From RHLJ01 sp965222205 (GTDB lineage: Bacteria; Bacteroidota; Rhodothermia; Balneolales; Balneolaceae): DNA of 64,000 nucleotides. The stretch spans positions 3,348,001 to 3,412,000 of the forward strand of contig OZ244932.1 in NCBI GenBank assembly GCA_965222205.1, written 5' to 3'. Below the pieces are notes generated by a model. That model had not been told where the DNA came from. It saw nothing but the letters and a program-made list of their open reading frames with translations, and made no database searches. The translations under genes and the position numbers were made by a program. Shown here piece after piece: positions 14,565 to 23,328 of the stretch (the stretch's first letter is position 1; each line of letters begins with the position of its first letter).

Positions 14565-15800
14565 TTAAGTAGTTAGGGCTTCTCTTGAAATAGGCATCGT
14601 CATACATCGGGCACCACCTCGTCCACGGCATAATTCATGTCCTTGAAAACTAACCGCTATCTTGTTTTCAGCATTCACCTCAAGAGGCTTGTCGGCATAT
14701 TCTTCAATAAATTCGAATTGATTCATATAAGAATAACCATGATCCACCAACGTGTTGAAGGTTTTGGTATTTCGTTCGTAGCCCACAATTACGCCCGGTG
14801 CCAACGCAAATACATTGGCTCCGTCTGTCCATTGCTCGCGGAACTGACTGGTTCTGTCTTCTCCACCACATTTGATGAAAGTATATTCTTTCCCTGAAAA
14901 CTCATTAAGGGCAGACTTTAGCGAAGATCGTGAATCGGCCACAATGTGGTCTCCATTTTTTTGAAGGGCAACTACGTTGTCATGTTGTTCCAAAATAGCC
15001 GGAGGGAAGGCGATACATTCGTTAGCACTTGCGAAAGTAAATATGGTATCAAGATGCATAGATGCACGTTGCTTAGGAATATCAACTGCAAGTACGGTTT
15101 CTACTCCATGGCTTAGCAAACCTTCTGCTGCCTTCATTAAACCGGTAAATGACGTTCGTTCACTCATTCCAATGAGTACAAGTTTATCAGATTCAACAAG
15201 AACATCTCCGCCTTCTATGGATTGATGACCTGAAATCCTGATCGCGTTGTCTTTTACACTTTCAAAAAGAGGATTATAAGTAACTAAAGTTTCCATCATT
15301 AAAGATTCACGCAGTCTTGCCTTAGTAGCGGCTCTTGAAACAAGGATATTATCTCCCACAACAGCGGCCAAATCTCTGGTAAAAAGTAGGTTCGGAGATG
15401 GGTGAAGATTAAACTCGGTAGAACCCTTTAAAGTACCCTGAGTACTAAAAGTGAGGAGTTCGGTAGGGTCAAGCGATTTTAGCTCGTTTTCAATAACAGA
15501 GAGATTCTCTTCAGGAAATTCTTTGATTAACTGCTCAATGAAATAGGCTCTGGCGTTTTCCTTTTTGATAGTTTCGGCAAACAAATCTACAATTTCCAAA
15601 ACCTGCCCGCCACTTGGCATAGCAGCCCTGAAGACTTCGAGCATATCCAGATGTTCACCTCTCGCATCCTCCTCAAAAATGATGTCGTCAAAAAGTAATT
15701 CGTCTTTCAATTCAGGATTTACGAGAGATACTTCATGTCCGGGGGTGTGTACAATAACTCCGTTTAGGTGACCAATTTCAGAAGAAACGTTTATGTTCAT
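14565..15800 (-). CDS. arcA: Arginine deiminase
   Basis: A 411-residue enzyme converting arginine to citrulline and ammonia. Motifs run GVIVHTPGHEVSLVNP, LFTRDLAAVVGD (Asp of the FTRD motif), IEGGDVLVES, MHLDTIFTF and the catalytic-cysteine loop GRGGARCMTMP (Cys399). Length and start (ATG 15800) are normal. No ornithine carbamoyltransferase or carbamate kinase is adjacent, so ATP production by the full ADI pathway is not shown here. It may serve nitrogen or pH functions. The downstream M50 protease gene is 10 bp away. Confidence 0.95.
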   Translation of the reverse strand: MNINVSSEIGHLNGVIVHTPGHEVSLVNPELKDELLFDDIIFEEDARGEHLDMLEVFRAAMPSGGQVLEIVDLFAETIKKENARAYFIEQLIKEFPEENLSVIENELKSLDPTELLTFSTQGTLKGSTEFNLHPSPNLLFTRDLAAVVGDNILVSRAATKARLRESLMMETLVTYNPLFESVKDNAIRISGHQSIEGGDVLVESDKLVLIGMSERTSFTGLMKAAEGLLSHGVETVLAVDIPKQRASMHLDTIFTFASANECIAFPPAILEQHDNVVALQKNGDHIVADSRSSLKSALNEFSGKEYTFIKCGGEDRTSQFREQWTDGANVFALAPGVIVGYERNTKTFNTLVDHGYSYMNQFEFIEEYADKPLEVNAENKIAVSFQGHELCRGRGGARCMTMPISREALTT

Positions 15801-15861
15801 AGCTATTCAATTTTAAATGAGCTTGAAGCTAAGAATTAATTAGCCAAATTGAACCCGGAAT

Positions 15862-17184
15862 TCAATCAAGGATATACTCTTCAATAAAATTGGAATCCAA
15901 ACCATTTGTAAGGACAACAGTATCTCCAGGAGTTGTAATTAAAAAATTTGCAGGATATCCATTAATATTAAACCAATCTGAGATAGCATCATCTACCAAA
16001 ATGTGTGGCCAGTCCATGTCTTCTTCTTTAATTACCTCTTTAGCCTTTTCAAGATTACCTGTGAGTAAAAAGCTGACAATAGTAATCTCCTGAAGATGTT
16101 CATTATTGAGTTGTGCAAGCAGGGGCATTTCTTTATAACAAGGCTGACACCACTCTCCCCAAAAATTTATTAGTAATTTAGATTGCTGGTCTTTTTGGAA
16201 GCTATAACTCTCACCGTCTATAGTCTCAAAAGATTTATCCCAAATTTCCGGATTAAATTTACCCAAAAAGACATCTCTTCCGAAGCCAATAGGCTTAGGT
16301 AAAGAGTGTAAAATAAAGAGGTCTAATTTTGGGACTTCGATCTCTTTGAGCTTTACCCAACCTCCAATAGGATCGACAGAGAGAACTGTGAACGCTTTAT
16401 CATGAATCAATAGAGTATCTGTAAGTGCAAAATACTCAGAAGTATTTCTATAGCTGAGTGCCTTATCGTTATCAAGATCAATATAGATTCGATCATCAGG
16501 ATCATTGAACAAGCCATTTAAGTTTAGATCTTGAATACCGATTAGGGTATTTTCTGTTTCAATACTTAAAACTCCTTTCTTGAGATTTTTTCTTCCTAAA
16601 TAGTAAAAAGTACCCTTTTTGCCTTCGAAATGAGGATCATGACGCTGCCAATAAATTGTTCTTTCTTGGTTTAGGTTTCCAAGAGTGTCGAAATTTTCAT
16701 GCCAAAAATCTTTAAAAATTGATGAGTCGGTTAATGCATAACTGGGGTACTTAAGAAATGAACGATAAGAAGTTCGCTCGGACTCATCAGAAAAGGTTAA
16801 GGCATAAACAAATTCATATTCATTGGTGGGAAAGAAAAAAGGCCCGCCATCATTTCTAAGATCATTGTCGTTGTTAAGGTCGATGTAGAGTGAGTCTCCT
16901 TCAACTCCCGGTTTTACCAGTACATCAATAAACCCATCTCCTTCTGAGGTATACACGGAGAAATATTTGTATTCGGGAAGTTCGACTGGAAAAATTGACG
17001 GTTCGATATCAAAATATTCATCTGTTATTGGAGATATAGATTGGGAATCTCTAAAAGACCGAACTCCAGCAGAAATATTATCTGTATAAGTTAACTCAGT
17101 CAATGGTATTGTGATAATTTGAGCATTCAATTTGAACTCTTGACTAAAAAAAGCAGTAACTAAGAATAATATAAACTTTAACAT
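15862..17184 (-). CDS. Exported TlpA-like thioredoxin-fold protein
   Basis: A 440-residue protein with a signal peptide (MLKFILFLVTAFFSQEFKLNAQ). A large beta-rich N-terminal region (about 25-300) carries repeated DLNNDNDLRNDG / DLDNDKALS-like Asp-Asn segments suggestive of calcium-binding loops. The C-terminal TlpA/ResA-type thioredoxin domain (about 315-440) has the redox motif INFWGEWCQPC (Cys346, Cys349) and the cis-proline region INGYPANFLI. It likely acts as a periplasmic disulfide reductase or redox partner. A 28-bp perfect palindrome abuts the start codon. Confidence 0.82.
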   Translation of the reverse strand: MLKFILFLVTAFFSQEFKLNAQIITIPLTELTYTDNISAGVRSFRDSQSISPITDEYFDIEPSIFPVELPEYKYFSVYTSEGDGFIDVLVKPGVEGDSLYIDLNNDNDLRNDGGPFFFPTNEYEFVYALTFSDESERTSYRSFLKYPSYALTDSSIFKDFWHENFDTLGNLNQERTIYWQRHDPHFEGKKGTFYYLGRKNLKKGVLSIETENTLIGIQDLNLNGLFNDPDDRIYIDLDNDKALSYRNTSEYFALTDTLLIHDKAFTVLSVDPIGGWVKLKEIEVPKLDLFILHSLPKPIGFGRDVFLGKFNPEIWDKSFETIDGESYSFQKDQQSKLLINFWGEWCQPCYKEMPLLAQLNNEHLQEITIVSFLLTGNLEKAKEVIKEEDMDWPHILVDDAISDWFNINGYPANFLITTPGDTVVLTNGLDSNFIEEYILD

Positions 17185-17212
17185 ATCAAATACTAACTAT
17201 ATAGTATTTGAT
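17185..17212. promoter_or_regulatory. Perfect palindrome abutting the TlpA-like start codon
   Basis: Arms ATCAAATACTA (17185-17195) and TAGTATTTGAT (17202-17212) with a 6-nt centre. It lies immediately upstream of the ATG at 17184 on the minus strand, where it would cover any ribosome-binding site if folded in mRNA, or act as an operator in DNA. Confidence 0.45.
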
Positions 17213-17294
17213 AAGCAAGTGTAAACAGAGTTCCGTTTTAAACTGTAATTGAGGAAATGAATATCTATCTTGGCGCGAGCAAGAGAAAAAGATT

Positions 17295-18149
17295 ATGACA
17301 AGTAAATCTGAAATACAATCGTTGCTGCTTTTGATGGATGATCCCGATCCATTTATACAGGAGAGTGTACAAAGCAGGTTTGATGAGCTGGGAGAAAATG
17401 CAGTTCCAATTCTGGACGAATACCGCCTGGAGATTAAAAACCCAAAAGAAAAACAACGCGTGGGTCGTATTATCCACCAGCTTACTTTCGAAACCCTTCG
17501 GTCTGATTTCCATGAACTATTGGAAGGTGGAATTAAAAACAGAAAGCATCTTGAGACTGCGGCTTTTACGCTTGCCCGTTTTGGCAATCCTACATTAAGG
17601 GGTAGTGATTACTCGCAGAAACTGGATCACTTTGCGGAAATGGTGGAGCCGACTATCCGATACCGGCTGGATGAGCGACGTAAGATGAAGCAGCTCGTTA
17701 AGTTTGTGTTCGAAGATTTGAATTTCAGTGGAGATACGGAAGATTATCACAACCCCGATAACTGTTTTATGGATCAGGTGATAAATCGACGAAGAGGACT
17801 ACCAATTACGTTAAGCATGGTGGTAATGTTTTTAGCACGTCGTTTAGAAATGCCGTTCTTTGGGGTGAATATGCCGATCCATTTTATGCTTAATTACATC
17901 AGCGATAAAGAAGAAGTTCTGATCGATCCTTATGATAATGGTGCGATAGTAACTTATGACCAATGCTATTTCTTTTTGAAGAAAAATAATATTGAACCAA
18001 AACCGGATCACTTTCGAATTGCTTCGGATATTGAGATTTTAATACGATGCATTCGTAACCTGATTCATAGTTACGAACGGAAAGAAGAGCCGGAACGAGT
18101 CGAAGATTTAAATAAGCTTTTGGCTATTGCTGAAATGTATGATATATAG
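17295..18149 (+). CDS. SirB1/transglutaminase-like family protein
   Basis: A 284-residue protein with a HEAT-like N-terminal part (about 1-90) and a SirB1/transglutaminase-like core. NPDNCFMDQVINRRRGLPIT (about 155-174) followed by LSMVVMFLARRLEMPFFGV and NMPIHFMLNY are the family landmarks. The Cys in NCFMDQV and the His in PIHFML occupy positions typical of the papain-like fold. The biochemical function of SirB1-type proteins is not established. It is cytoplasmic, with a start at ATG 17295. It is followed by a 16-bp inverted repeat before the next gene. Confidence 0.8.
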   Translation: MTSKSEIQSLLLLMDDPDPFIQESVQSRFDELGENAVPILDEYRLEIKNPKEKQRVGRIIHQLTFETLRSDFHELLEGGIKNRKHLETAAFTLARFGNPTLRGSDYSQKLDHFAEMVEPTIRYRLDERRKMKQLVKFVFEDLNFSGDTEDYHNPDNCFMDQVINRRRGLPITLSMVVMFLARRLEMPFFGVNMPIHFMLNYISDKEEVLIDPYDNGAIVTYDQCYFFLKKNNIEPKPDHFRIASDIEILIRCIRNLIHSYERKEEPERVEDLNKLLAIAEMYDI

Positions 18150-18173
18150 CTATTTAACTAGCTCTTGATTTTA

Positions 18174-18228
18174 ACACCATAACACCCTCTTACTATAACA
18201 CTATTAAAGTGCGAGGGTGTTATGGTGT
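18174..18228. repeat. 16-bp inverted repeat in intergenic gap
   Basis: ACACCATAACACCCTC (18174-18189) pairs perfectly with GAGGGTGTTATGGTGT (18213-18228). There is no T-run after it on either strand, so it is not a standard terminator. It is one of several intergenic hairpins in the window with unrelated arm sequences. Confidence 0.6.
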
Positions 18229-18265
18229 GAGAGTCCAGTATCAATACTAATTTAAACCGACAACC

Positions 18266-18676
18266 ATGGCAGGATATTCGGGGACTCCCTTAATAAAAAA
18301 GCTGGGCATAAAACCTGAGAACAAGATTCTCCTTGTGAATCAGCCGGATCATTATTTTGAGATGATTGGAGAGATCCAGGAAGATATCGATCTGGTAACA
18401 CTGGATTACTCTGAGCCCATAAACTTCATTCACTATTTTTGCAGGGAACTTGATGAGCTGCATAATCTTTTCCCAATCCTGAAAGAAAAACTCGCCAAAG
18501 ATGGCATGATCTGGATTTCGTGGATTAAGAAAGCATCAAAAAGCTATGACTGGACCTTCACCGAAACAGAAGTCCGTAGTTACGGACTCAAGATTGGATT
18601 AGTGGATGTGAAAGTTTGCGCAGTGGATGAGGATTGGAGCGGTCTCAAATTCATGTATAGAAAAGAAGATCGATGA
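18266..18676 (+). CDS. DUF3052 family protein
   Basis: A 136-residue cytoplasmic protein. The opening MAGYSGTPLIKKLGIKPENK and the later LFPILKEKLAKDGMIWISWIKKASK match the DUF3052 family, small proteins of unknown function often near regulators or dehydrogenases. The last residues overlap the start of the MDR dehydrogenase (ATGA at 18673), so the two genes should be translated together. Confidence 0.75.
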   Translation: MAGYSGTPLIKKLGIKPENKILLVNQPDHYFEMIGEIQEDIDLVTLDYSEPINFIHYFCRELDELHNLFPILKEKLAKDGMIWISWIKKASKSYDWTFTETEVRSYGLKIGLVDVKVCAVDEDWSGLKFMYRKEDR

Positions 18677-19719
18677 AGGCACTCGTTTTTAAAGGTGTTA
18701 AGAATATTAAGCTTGCAGAAGTACCTGAACCCAGGATTATCCAACCTACTGATGCCATTGTAAAAGTTGAAAGTGCTGCTATTTGCGGTTCAGATATGCA
18801 TGTCTATCACGGCAGAGAAACAGGAATAGATATTGGCACCATAATGGGGCACGAATTTTCAGGTTCTGTTATTGAAACGGGAGAGAAGGTCACTAAGTTT
18901 AAGCCAAGTGACCGGGTGATATCACCTTTTACAGTAAGCTGCGGTGATTGTTTTTTTTGTAAGAAAAACTTAACCGCACTTTGCGTCAAAAGCGCATTAT
19001 ATGGCTGGGTTGAAAACGGTATAGGATTAGAAGGGGTTCATGCCGAATATGTTAGAGTCCCCATGGCCGATAGTTCACTTATTGCGTTACCGGAAGAATT
19101 GAGTTGGACAGAAGGAAACCTGCTGTCAGACATAGCTTCAACAGGGTTTTATGGAGCAGAAATGGTGGAAATTAAAGATTCGGATGTTTGTGTTGTAATC
19201 GGTTGTGGCCCGGTAGGTATTATGGCAATAAAAGCCGCAGTATATCTGGGAGCAAAAACGATTTTTGCGATAGATCAATTTGATTTCAGGCTTAATATGG
19301 CACAAAAACAAGGTGCGATTCCTGTTAACTATTCAAAAGAACCATCATTAGAACAAATAAAAAAGAAGACAAGTAACCGGGGAGCGGATTGTGTAATTGA
19401 AGCCGTTGGAAGTAAAAGTGCAATGCAGACGGCATTCAAACTGCTGCGACCCGGAGGAATCCTTGCATCAATCGGAGTTCAGGCATTCGATAAGTTTCCT
19501 TTCTCTCCACCGGATATGTACGACAAAAACATAACGCTTAAAGCCGGGAGAGGTTCATCACGTTATTATGCAGAAAAACTAATCCCGCTGGTTCAAAATA
19601 AAAGCATTGACTTATCAGACGTTGTTACCCATACCTTTAGTCTGGATGACGGAGAAGAAGCATATCGCTTTTTTGATGAAGAAAAAGATAAATGCCTCAA
19701 AGTAACTTTGAATTGCTAG
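18673..19719 (+). CDS. Zinc-dependent medium-chain alcohol dehydrogenase
   Basis: A 348-residue MDR enzyme. The catalytic zinc ligands are Cys38 (AAICGSD) and His60-Glu61 (GHEFSG). The structural zinc site is Cys90, 93, 96 and 104 (CGDCFFCKKNLTALC). The Rossmann motif VIGCGPVGIMAIKAA and Asp of AIDQFDFR suggest NAD preference. Substrate is not predictable; the family includes threonine, sorbitol and glutathione-independent formaldehyde dehydrogenases. It is translationally coupled to the DUF3052 gene and converges on the FtsX-like permease gene with a 2-bp gap. Confidence 0.9.
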   Translation: MKALVFKGVKNIKLAEVPEPRIIQPTDAIVKVESAAICGSDMHVYHGRETGIDIGTIMGHEFSGSVIETGEKVTKFKPSDRVISPFTVSCGDCFFCKKNLTALCVKSALYGWVENGIGLEGVHAEYVRVPMADSSLIALPEELSWTEGNLLSDIASTGFYGAEMVEIKDSDVCVVIGCGPVGIMAIKAAVYLGAKTIFAIDQFDFRLNMAQKQGAIPVNYSKEPSLEQIKKKTSNRGADCVIEAVGSKSAMQTAFKLLRPGGILASIGVQAFDKFPFSPPDMYDKNITLKAGRGSSRYYAEKLIPLVQNKSIDLSDVVTHTFSLDDGEEAYRFFDEEKDKCLKVTLNC

Positions 19720-19721
19720 CT

Positions 19722-22334
19722 TTATTCGCTTCTTAGATTGTCAATTGAATTAGCCTTAGCTGCTTTCATAGCCTGACTCCCAATTGTAAGCATTGCCAGT
19801 AATAAGGTTCCGCCAATACCAATTAGGAATATCGATGGATCGATTTCGACCTTATTGCTCACATTTTGAAGCCAAAGATTGTTAGCCAGATACGCAAGTG
19901 GAACTCCAATACATATTGAAATCAGAATTAATACCAGATATTCTTTTGAGAGTAGGTAGATAATATTCTGCTCTGTGGCTCCAAGTACTTTTCTGATACC
20001 AATTTCTTTCACGCGGTTTTCTGCCGAATACATGGCCATCCCCAAAAGGCCCAGGCATGAAATAAGTACGGAAAATATTCCGATCAAAGAGATGATCTTA
20101 ATGAAATCTATAAATACAATTAGAGCAGGGCTTTCTTCAAGTTGTTCATCGAAAACCCGGAATTTTAAAGAAAAGACACTACCGGTATTTGCCCATTGCT
20201 CTTCCATTTCTGAAACGAAATCAAGAGTTTGACCAGGTCGTATTTTGGCAATGGTATAGTTCGAACGTTCAGGTCTGAAAAACAGGGTAATTGGATCGTC
20301 GTTTGATAAAGGATCTGAAGAGATGAACCCATCAATTACTCCGATTACGGTTAATTCCGACTCATCATTGGTATGGATAACATTTCCAATAGCCTGAACG
20401 GGGGTTTTAAAGCCAAGCATCGAAGCCGTTTCAGTGCTAATTATTGCAGATTGCGTTGAATCTGTAGTCATATCAGGGTTAAAGTTTCTTCCTGCTACCA
20501 GATTTAATCCCATTACGGAAATATAGTTTTCGTCTACGTTGTAGGTATGACTGGTAAAAACCTGATCGGTGGAGTCTGATGTAAGATTCGAAGTTTGAAT
20601 AGAACCTAAAGCCGGGACGGTTGATGTAACCGAAGCCTCAATTACTCTGGGGCTACGGGTTAAAATGTCTCTGATCTGATCATAAGGGATATCCTGATTT
20701 TCAATATGAATTATATTTTCCTGCTCGAAGCCATAATCAGAAGTGGTCATGAACTTAAACTGCCTCACTAAAATGATAGAAGTGATAATAAAAACGATAG
20801 AGAAACTAAATTGGCCAACCGTGATTATTTTTTTGAGCAGCTGACCGGAAATATTTCCTGAACTGAATAATCCTTTAAGAATAAGAGCCGGATTAAACCG
20901 GGATAAATATAAGGAAGGGTACAACCCGGCTATGATTCCAACAAATAATGTGAAACTGAAAAAGATGAGCACTGTCCACGGATTTAACAGAAGATTAGCT
21001 TCAACCTGATTATCAGTAAAACTGATAAAGAACAAGCTGTTAAATTCAGGGAGTAACCATCTCAGTAAGACAACTCCAAAAAATAGAGAAATAAATGCCA
21101 CTAAAACTGATTCAAACAGAAACTGGTGTATTACTCTTGAACGGTTCGCTCCCAAGACCTTTCTGATACCTACCTCTTTTCCCCGATTAAGAGAACGCGC
21201 GATCGTTAGGCTTACGTAATTAAAAATGGCAATAAGGATAATAATCAGGCATAATCCACCAAGGAAATAAGCGACTACTGCGGGAACAACGATTCCTACT
21301 TCATTTGATGATTCTGCACCTAGATTTATAGAAGTAAGCGGTTGAACGATTAGTTTTTCAATCACGTAATCTCGTTCGGTATCTACAAAATTACTTGCTA
21401 TAAGCGACTGAAGATCTGCTTCAAAGCGATCTAAATCAGTATCTTCTTGTAGAAGAACATAGGTGTAAGAATCAAAAATACTGGAGTTCCAGACATTCAA
21501 TCTCTCTTCTACTTCAGGGTCTGCAAGTAAAGTAGAAAGGGAAGCAATCGCTTCAAATGCAAAGTGCGTCCGATACTTGTTTTCAATAATACCGGTTACC
21601 GTGTATTCCCGGTCTCCTAGTCCGGTAAAGCTTTTATTTAGTGCATCTTTGGTGCCAAATAAACGAATGGCAGCTTCAGAGGTTAAGATCACACTACCCG
21701 GATTTTGTAAAGCAGTAGAAGGATTTCCCTTTGCAAGTTCAAAATCGAAAACGGAGAAGAAATTATCACCTGCGTAAATACCCGAGACTGGAACTGTTAT
21801 ATTTTCATTTCTGAACTCACCATCGAAATTCCCTCTTACTTTCACGGTCTTCTCAGCTACAGGAAACTGCTCATCGATTAAATCTGCAAGAACATGAGGT
21901 GAGGTTGCATAGAGGCTGCTATTAAAGTTGCTGGCAGACTTAAAGTCGGAGATAACACGTACAATTCGGTCTGAGTTTTGATGGAAATGATCATAGCTTT
22001 TTTGATCAACAAGGAAAAGAATGATCAGCAAACAAACCGACATACTCGCGGAAAGCCCCACTATATTGATTAGAGAAAATGAGGTGTATTTTTTAAAATT
22101 CCGCCAGGTAATTTTGAGGTAGTTGAGTAACATTTCAGTATTCCAGATTATAGATTGAAAGATGAAAAAAGGGATTGAACGGATTAACTGAGACCAGAAA
22201 CGAAATCGGGCTGTAGCGATTCCTGAATATTCTTTGGTATGGATAAACTCTTCTTCCATATCGCCTATCAAGTGATGAAGCTCTGGAGGGAGTAAACTAT
22301 CGAGAATCCGGATTATTAAAGAGGGTTTCTTCAT
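19722..22334 (-). CDS. Large MacB/FtsX-type permease with prefix domain
   Basis: An 870-residue membrane protein. A short N-terminal prefix (about 1-65: LPPELHHLIGDMEEEFIH...) is typical of permeases paired with PadR regulators. Then come two halves, each with a MacB-like periplasmic domain and an FtsX-like transmembrane bundle. The helix starts VVAYFLGGLCLIIILIAIFN and ISLIGIFSVLISCLGLLG and the repeated motif GIRKVLGA (both halves) support this. No ATPase gene is adjacent, so it is an orphan permease. It lies 4 bp downstream of the PadR gene. Confidence 0.88.
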   Translation of the reverse strand: MKKPSLIIRILDSLLPPELHHLIGDMEEEFIHTKEYSGIATARFRFWSQLIRSIPFFIFQSIIWNTEMLLNYLKITWRNFKKYTSFSLINIVGLSASMSVCLLIILFLVDQKSYDHFHQNSDRIVRVISDFKSASNFNSSLYATSPHVLADLIDEQFPVAEKTVKVRGNFDGEFRNENITVPVSGIYAGDNFFSVFDFELAKGNPSTALQNPGSVILTSEAAIRLFGTKDALNKSFTGLGDREYTVTGIIENKYRTHFAFEAIASLSTLLADPEVEERLNVWNSSIFDSYTYVLLQEDTDLDRFEADLQSLIASNFVDTERDYVIEKLIVQPLTSINLGAESSNEVGIVVPAVVAYFLGGLCLIIILIAIFNYVSLTIARSLNRGKEVGIRKVLGANRSRVIHQFLFESVLVAFISLFFGVVLLRWLLPEFNSLFFISFTDNQVEANLLLNPWTVLIFFSFTLFVGIIAGLYPSLYLSRFNPALILKGLFSSGNISGQLLKKIITVGQFSFSIVFIITSIILVRQFKFMTTSDYGFEQENIIHIENQDIPYDQIRDILTRSPRVIEASVTSTVPALGSIQTSNLTSDSTDQVFTSHTYNVDENYISVMGLNLVAGRNFNPDMTTDSTQSAIISTETASMLGFKTPVQAIGNVIHTNDESELTVIGVIDGFISSDPLSNDDPITLFFRPERSNYTIAKIRPGQTLDFVSEMEEQWANTGSVFSLKFRVFDEQLEESPALIVFIDFIKIISLIGIFSVLISCLGLLGMAMYSAENRVKEIGIRKVLGATEQNIIYLLSKEYLVLILISICIGVPLAYLANNLWLQNVSNKVEIDPSIFLIGIGGTLLLAMLTIGSQAMKAAKANSIDNLRSE

Positions 22335-22338
22335 TACT

Positions 22339-22674
22339 CTAAATTGAAGGATTCCAGCCTAAGCCAAGATCAGGGAGGCCGGACCATGCATTTTCCTGAA
22401 CGGTTTTTACTTGTTGTAAAGCCCGCACTCCTTTTTCAGTCAGCTTATAAAAGCGCTTGGTTCTGCCTCCGCGCTCATCCGTTGGCTCGCTGTCCCATGA
22501 ACTCAGGTATCCTCTCTTCTTGAGTCGTTTCAGTGGCACATAAACTGCCCCAACCGATAATTCTTGTTCAACTAGTTCAGATAGGTTAGTTCTGATCTGA
22601 AGTCCGTAAGCGTCATTCTGTAACCTCCAGACAGAAAGAAGAATGAGCTCTTCCATGCGTGAAAGAATATCCAT
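22339..22674 (-). CDS. PadR family transcriptional regulator
   Basis: A 111-residue winged-helix protein: ILSRMEELILLSVWRLQNDAYG opens the PadR fold, VGAVYVPLKRLKKRGYLSSW is the recognition and wing region, and RTKRFYKLTEKGVRALQ closes it. The ATG at 22674 is chosen over a TTG two codons upstream. It is in operon with the large permease, the usual pairing, and probably represses it. It is divergent from the cytochrome gene. Confidence 0.9.
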   Translation of the reverse strand: MDILSRMEELILLSVWRLQNDAYGLQIRTNLSELVEQELSVGAVYVPLKRLKKRGYLSSWDSEPTDERGGRTKRFYKLTEKGVRALQQVKTVQENAWSGLPDLGLGWNPSI

Positions 22675-22790
22675 AAACAATTAGTTTTAAAATTTAGAAC
22701 AAATACGTTCATTTCAACAAAAGTTTCAATTGGAACCGAATTATTTTTCAAAGCAGAGTATGTAAAAACTGCTATTCATGGATTTTTCGA

Positions 22791-22820
22791 TTGCATCCCA
22801 TCTTTTCTTTGTTAGATTTG
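22791..22820 (+). promoter_or_regulatory. Promoter of the dihaem cytochrome gene
   Basis: TTG (22791-22793), a 19-bp spacer, then TAGATTTG (22813-22820), matching the Bacteroidota -33/-7 promoter pattern. It is placed 23 bp before the start codon. Confidence 0.5.
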
Positions 22821-22842
22821 AGGTTGAACCAATACCAGTATT

Positions 22843-23328
22843 ATGAAATCTCTTCTCATTGTTTTAATCACATTTTTCTTTGGGGTGTTTTGGTCAAATA
22901 CAGAACCTGAAGTTAAACCCTCAACTATAGTAGCTGTTTCACAACCAGATACTTCTGAATTTGATCAGGAAAAAGCACTGGCTGAACTTCGGGAACAAAT
23001 CAAAGGATATGAAGATGAGCCTTCTTCCGAGGTTTACACGAATATTAAGTTTTTAAAAAATGTACCTGCAGGTCGGTTATTAAGAATTATGGAAGTGGGA
23101 TATTCAAGATCACTTGGAGTTACCTGCACTCATTGTCACAATCCAGATGATTGGAGTAGCGACGAGAAAAAGGAGAAAATTATTACCAGAAGAATGTCTG
23201 AAATGGGCCGAACTATAAATATGGAGCTATTGCGCGGTATCGAAGAATTGAGTGATCGCAGAGTAGCAGTTAACTGTACAACTTGCCATCGCGGAGATGT
23301 AAAGCCGGCACTAAATATGCCAGACTAA
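22843..23328 (+). CDS. Exported dihaem c-type cytochrome (reaction-centre cytochrome-like)
   Basis: A 161-residue protein with an N-terminal signal or anchor (about 1-19) and two haem-binding motifs, CTHCH (95-99) and CTTCH (145-149). The stretch TNIKFLKNVPAGRLLRIMEV before the first motif is characteristic of the small family related to the photosynthetic reaction-centre cytochrome subunit. That family is widespread in non-photosynthetic Bacteroidota-like bacteria. It is a likely periplasmic electron carrier. It ends overlapping the convergent symporter gene by 4 bp. Confidence 0.85.
   Translation: MKSLLIVLITFFFGVFWSNTEPEVKPSTIVAVSQPDTSEFDQEKALAELREQIKGYEDEPSSEVYTNIKFLKNVPAGRLLRIMEVGYSRSLGVTCTHCHNPDDWSSDEKKEKIITRRMSEMGRTINMELLRGIEELSDRRVAVNCTTCHRGDVKPALNMPD

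Noticed and set aside
14565..15800. Complete arginine deiminase (ATP-yielding) operon
   Set aside because: Only arcA is present; carbamoyltransferase and carbamate kinase genes are not adjacent.
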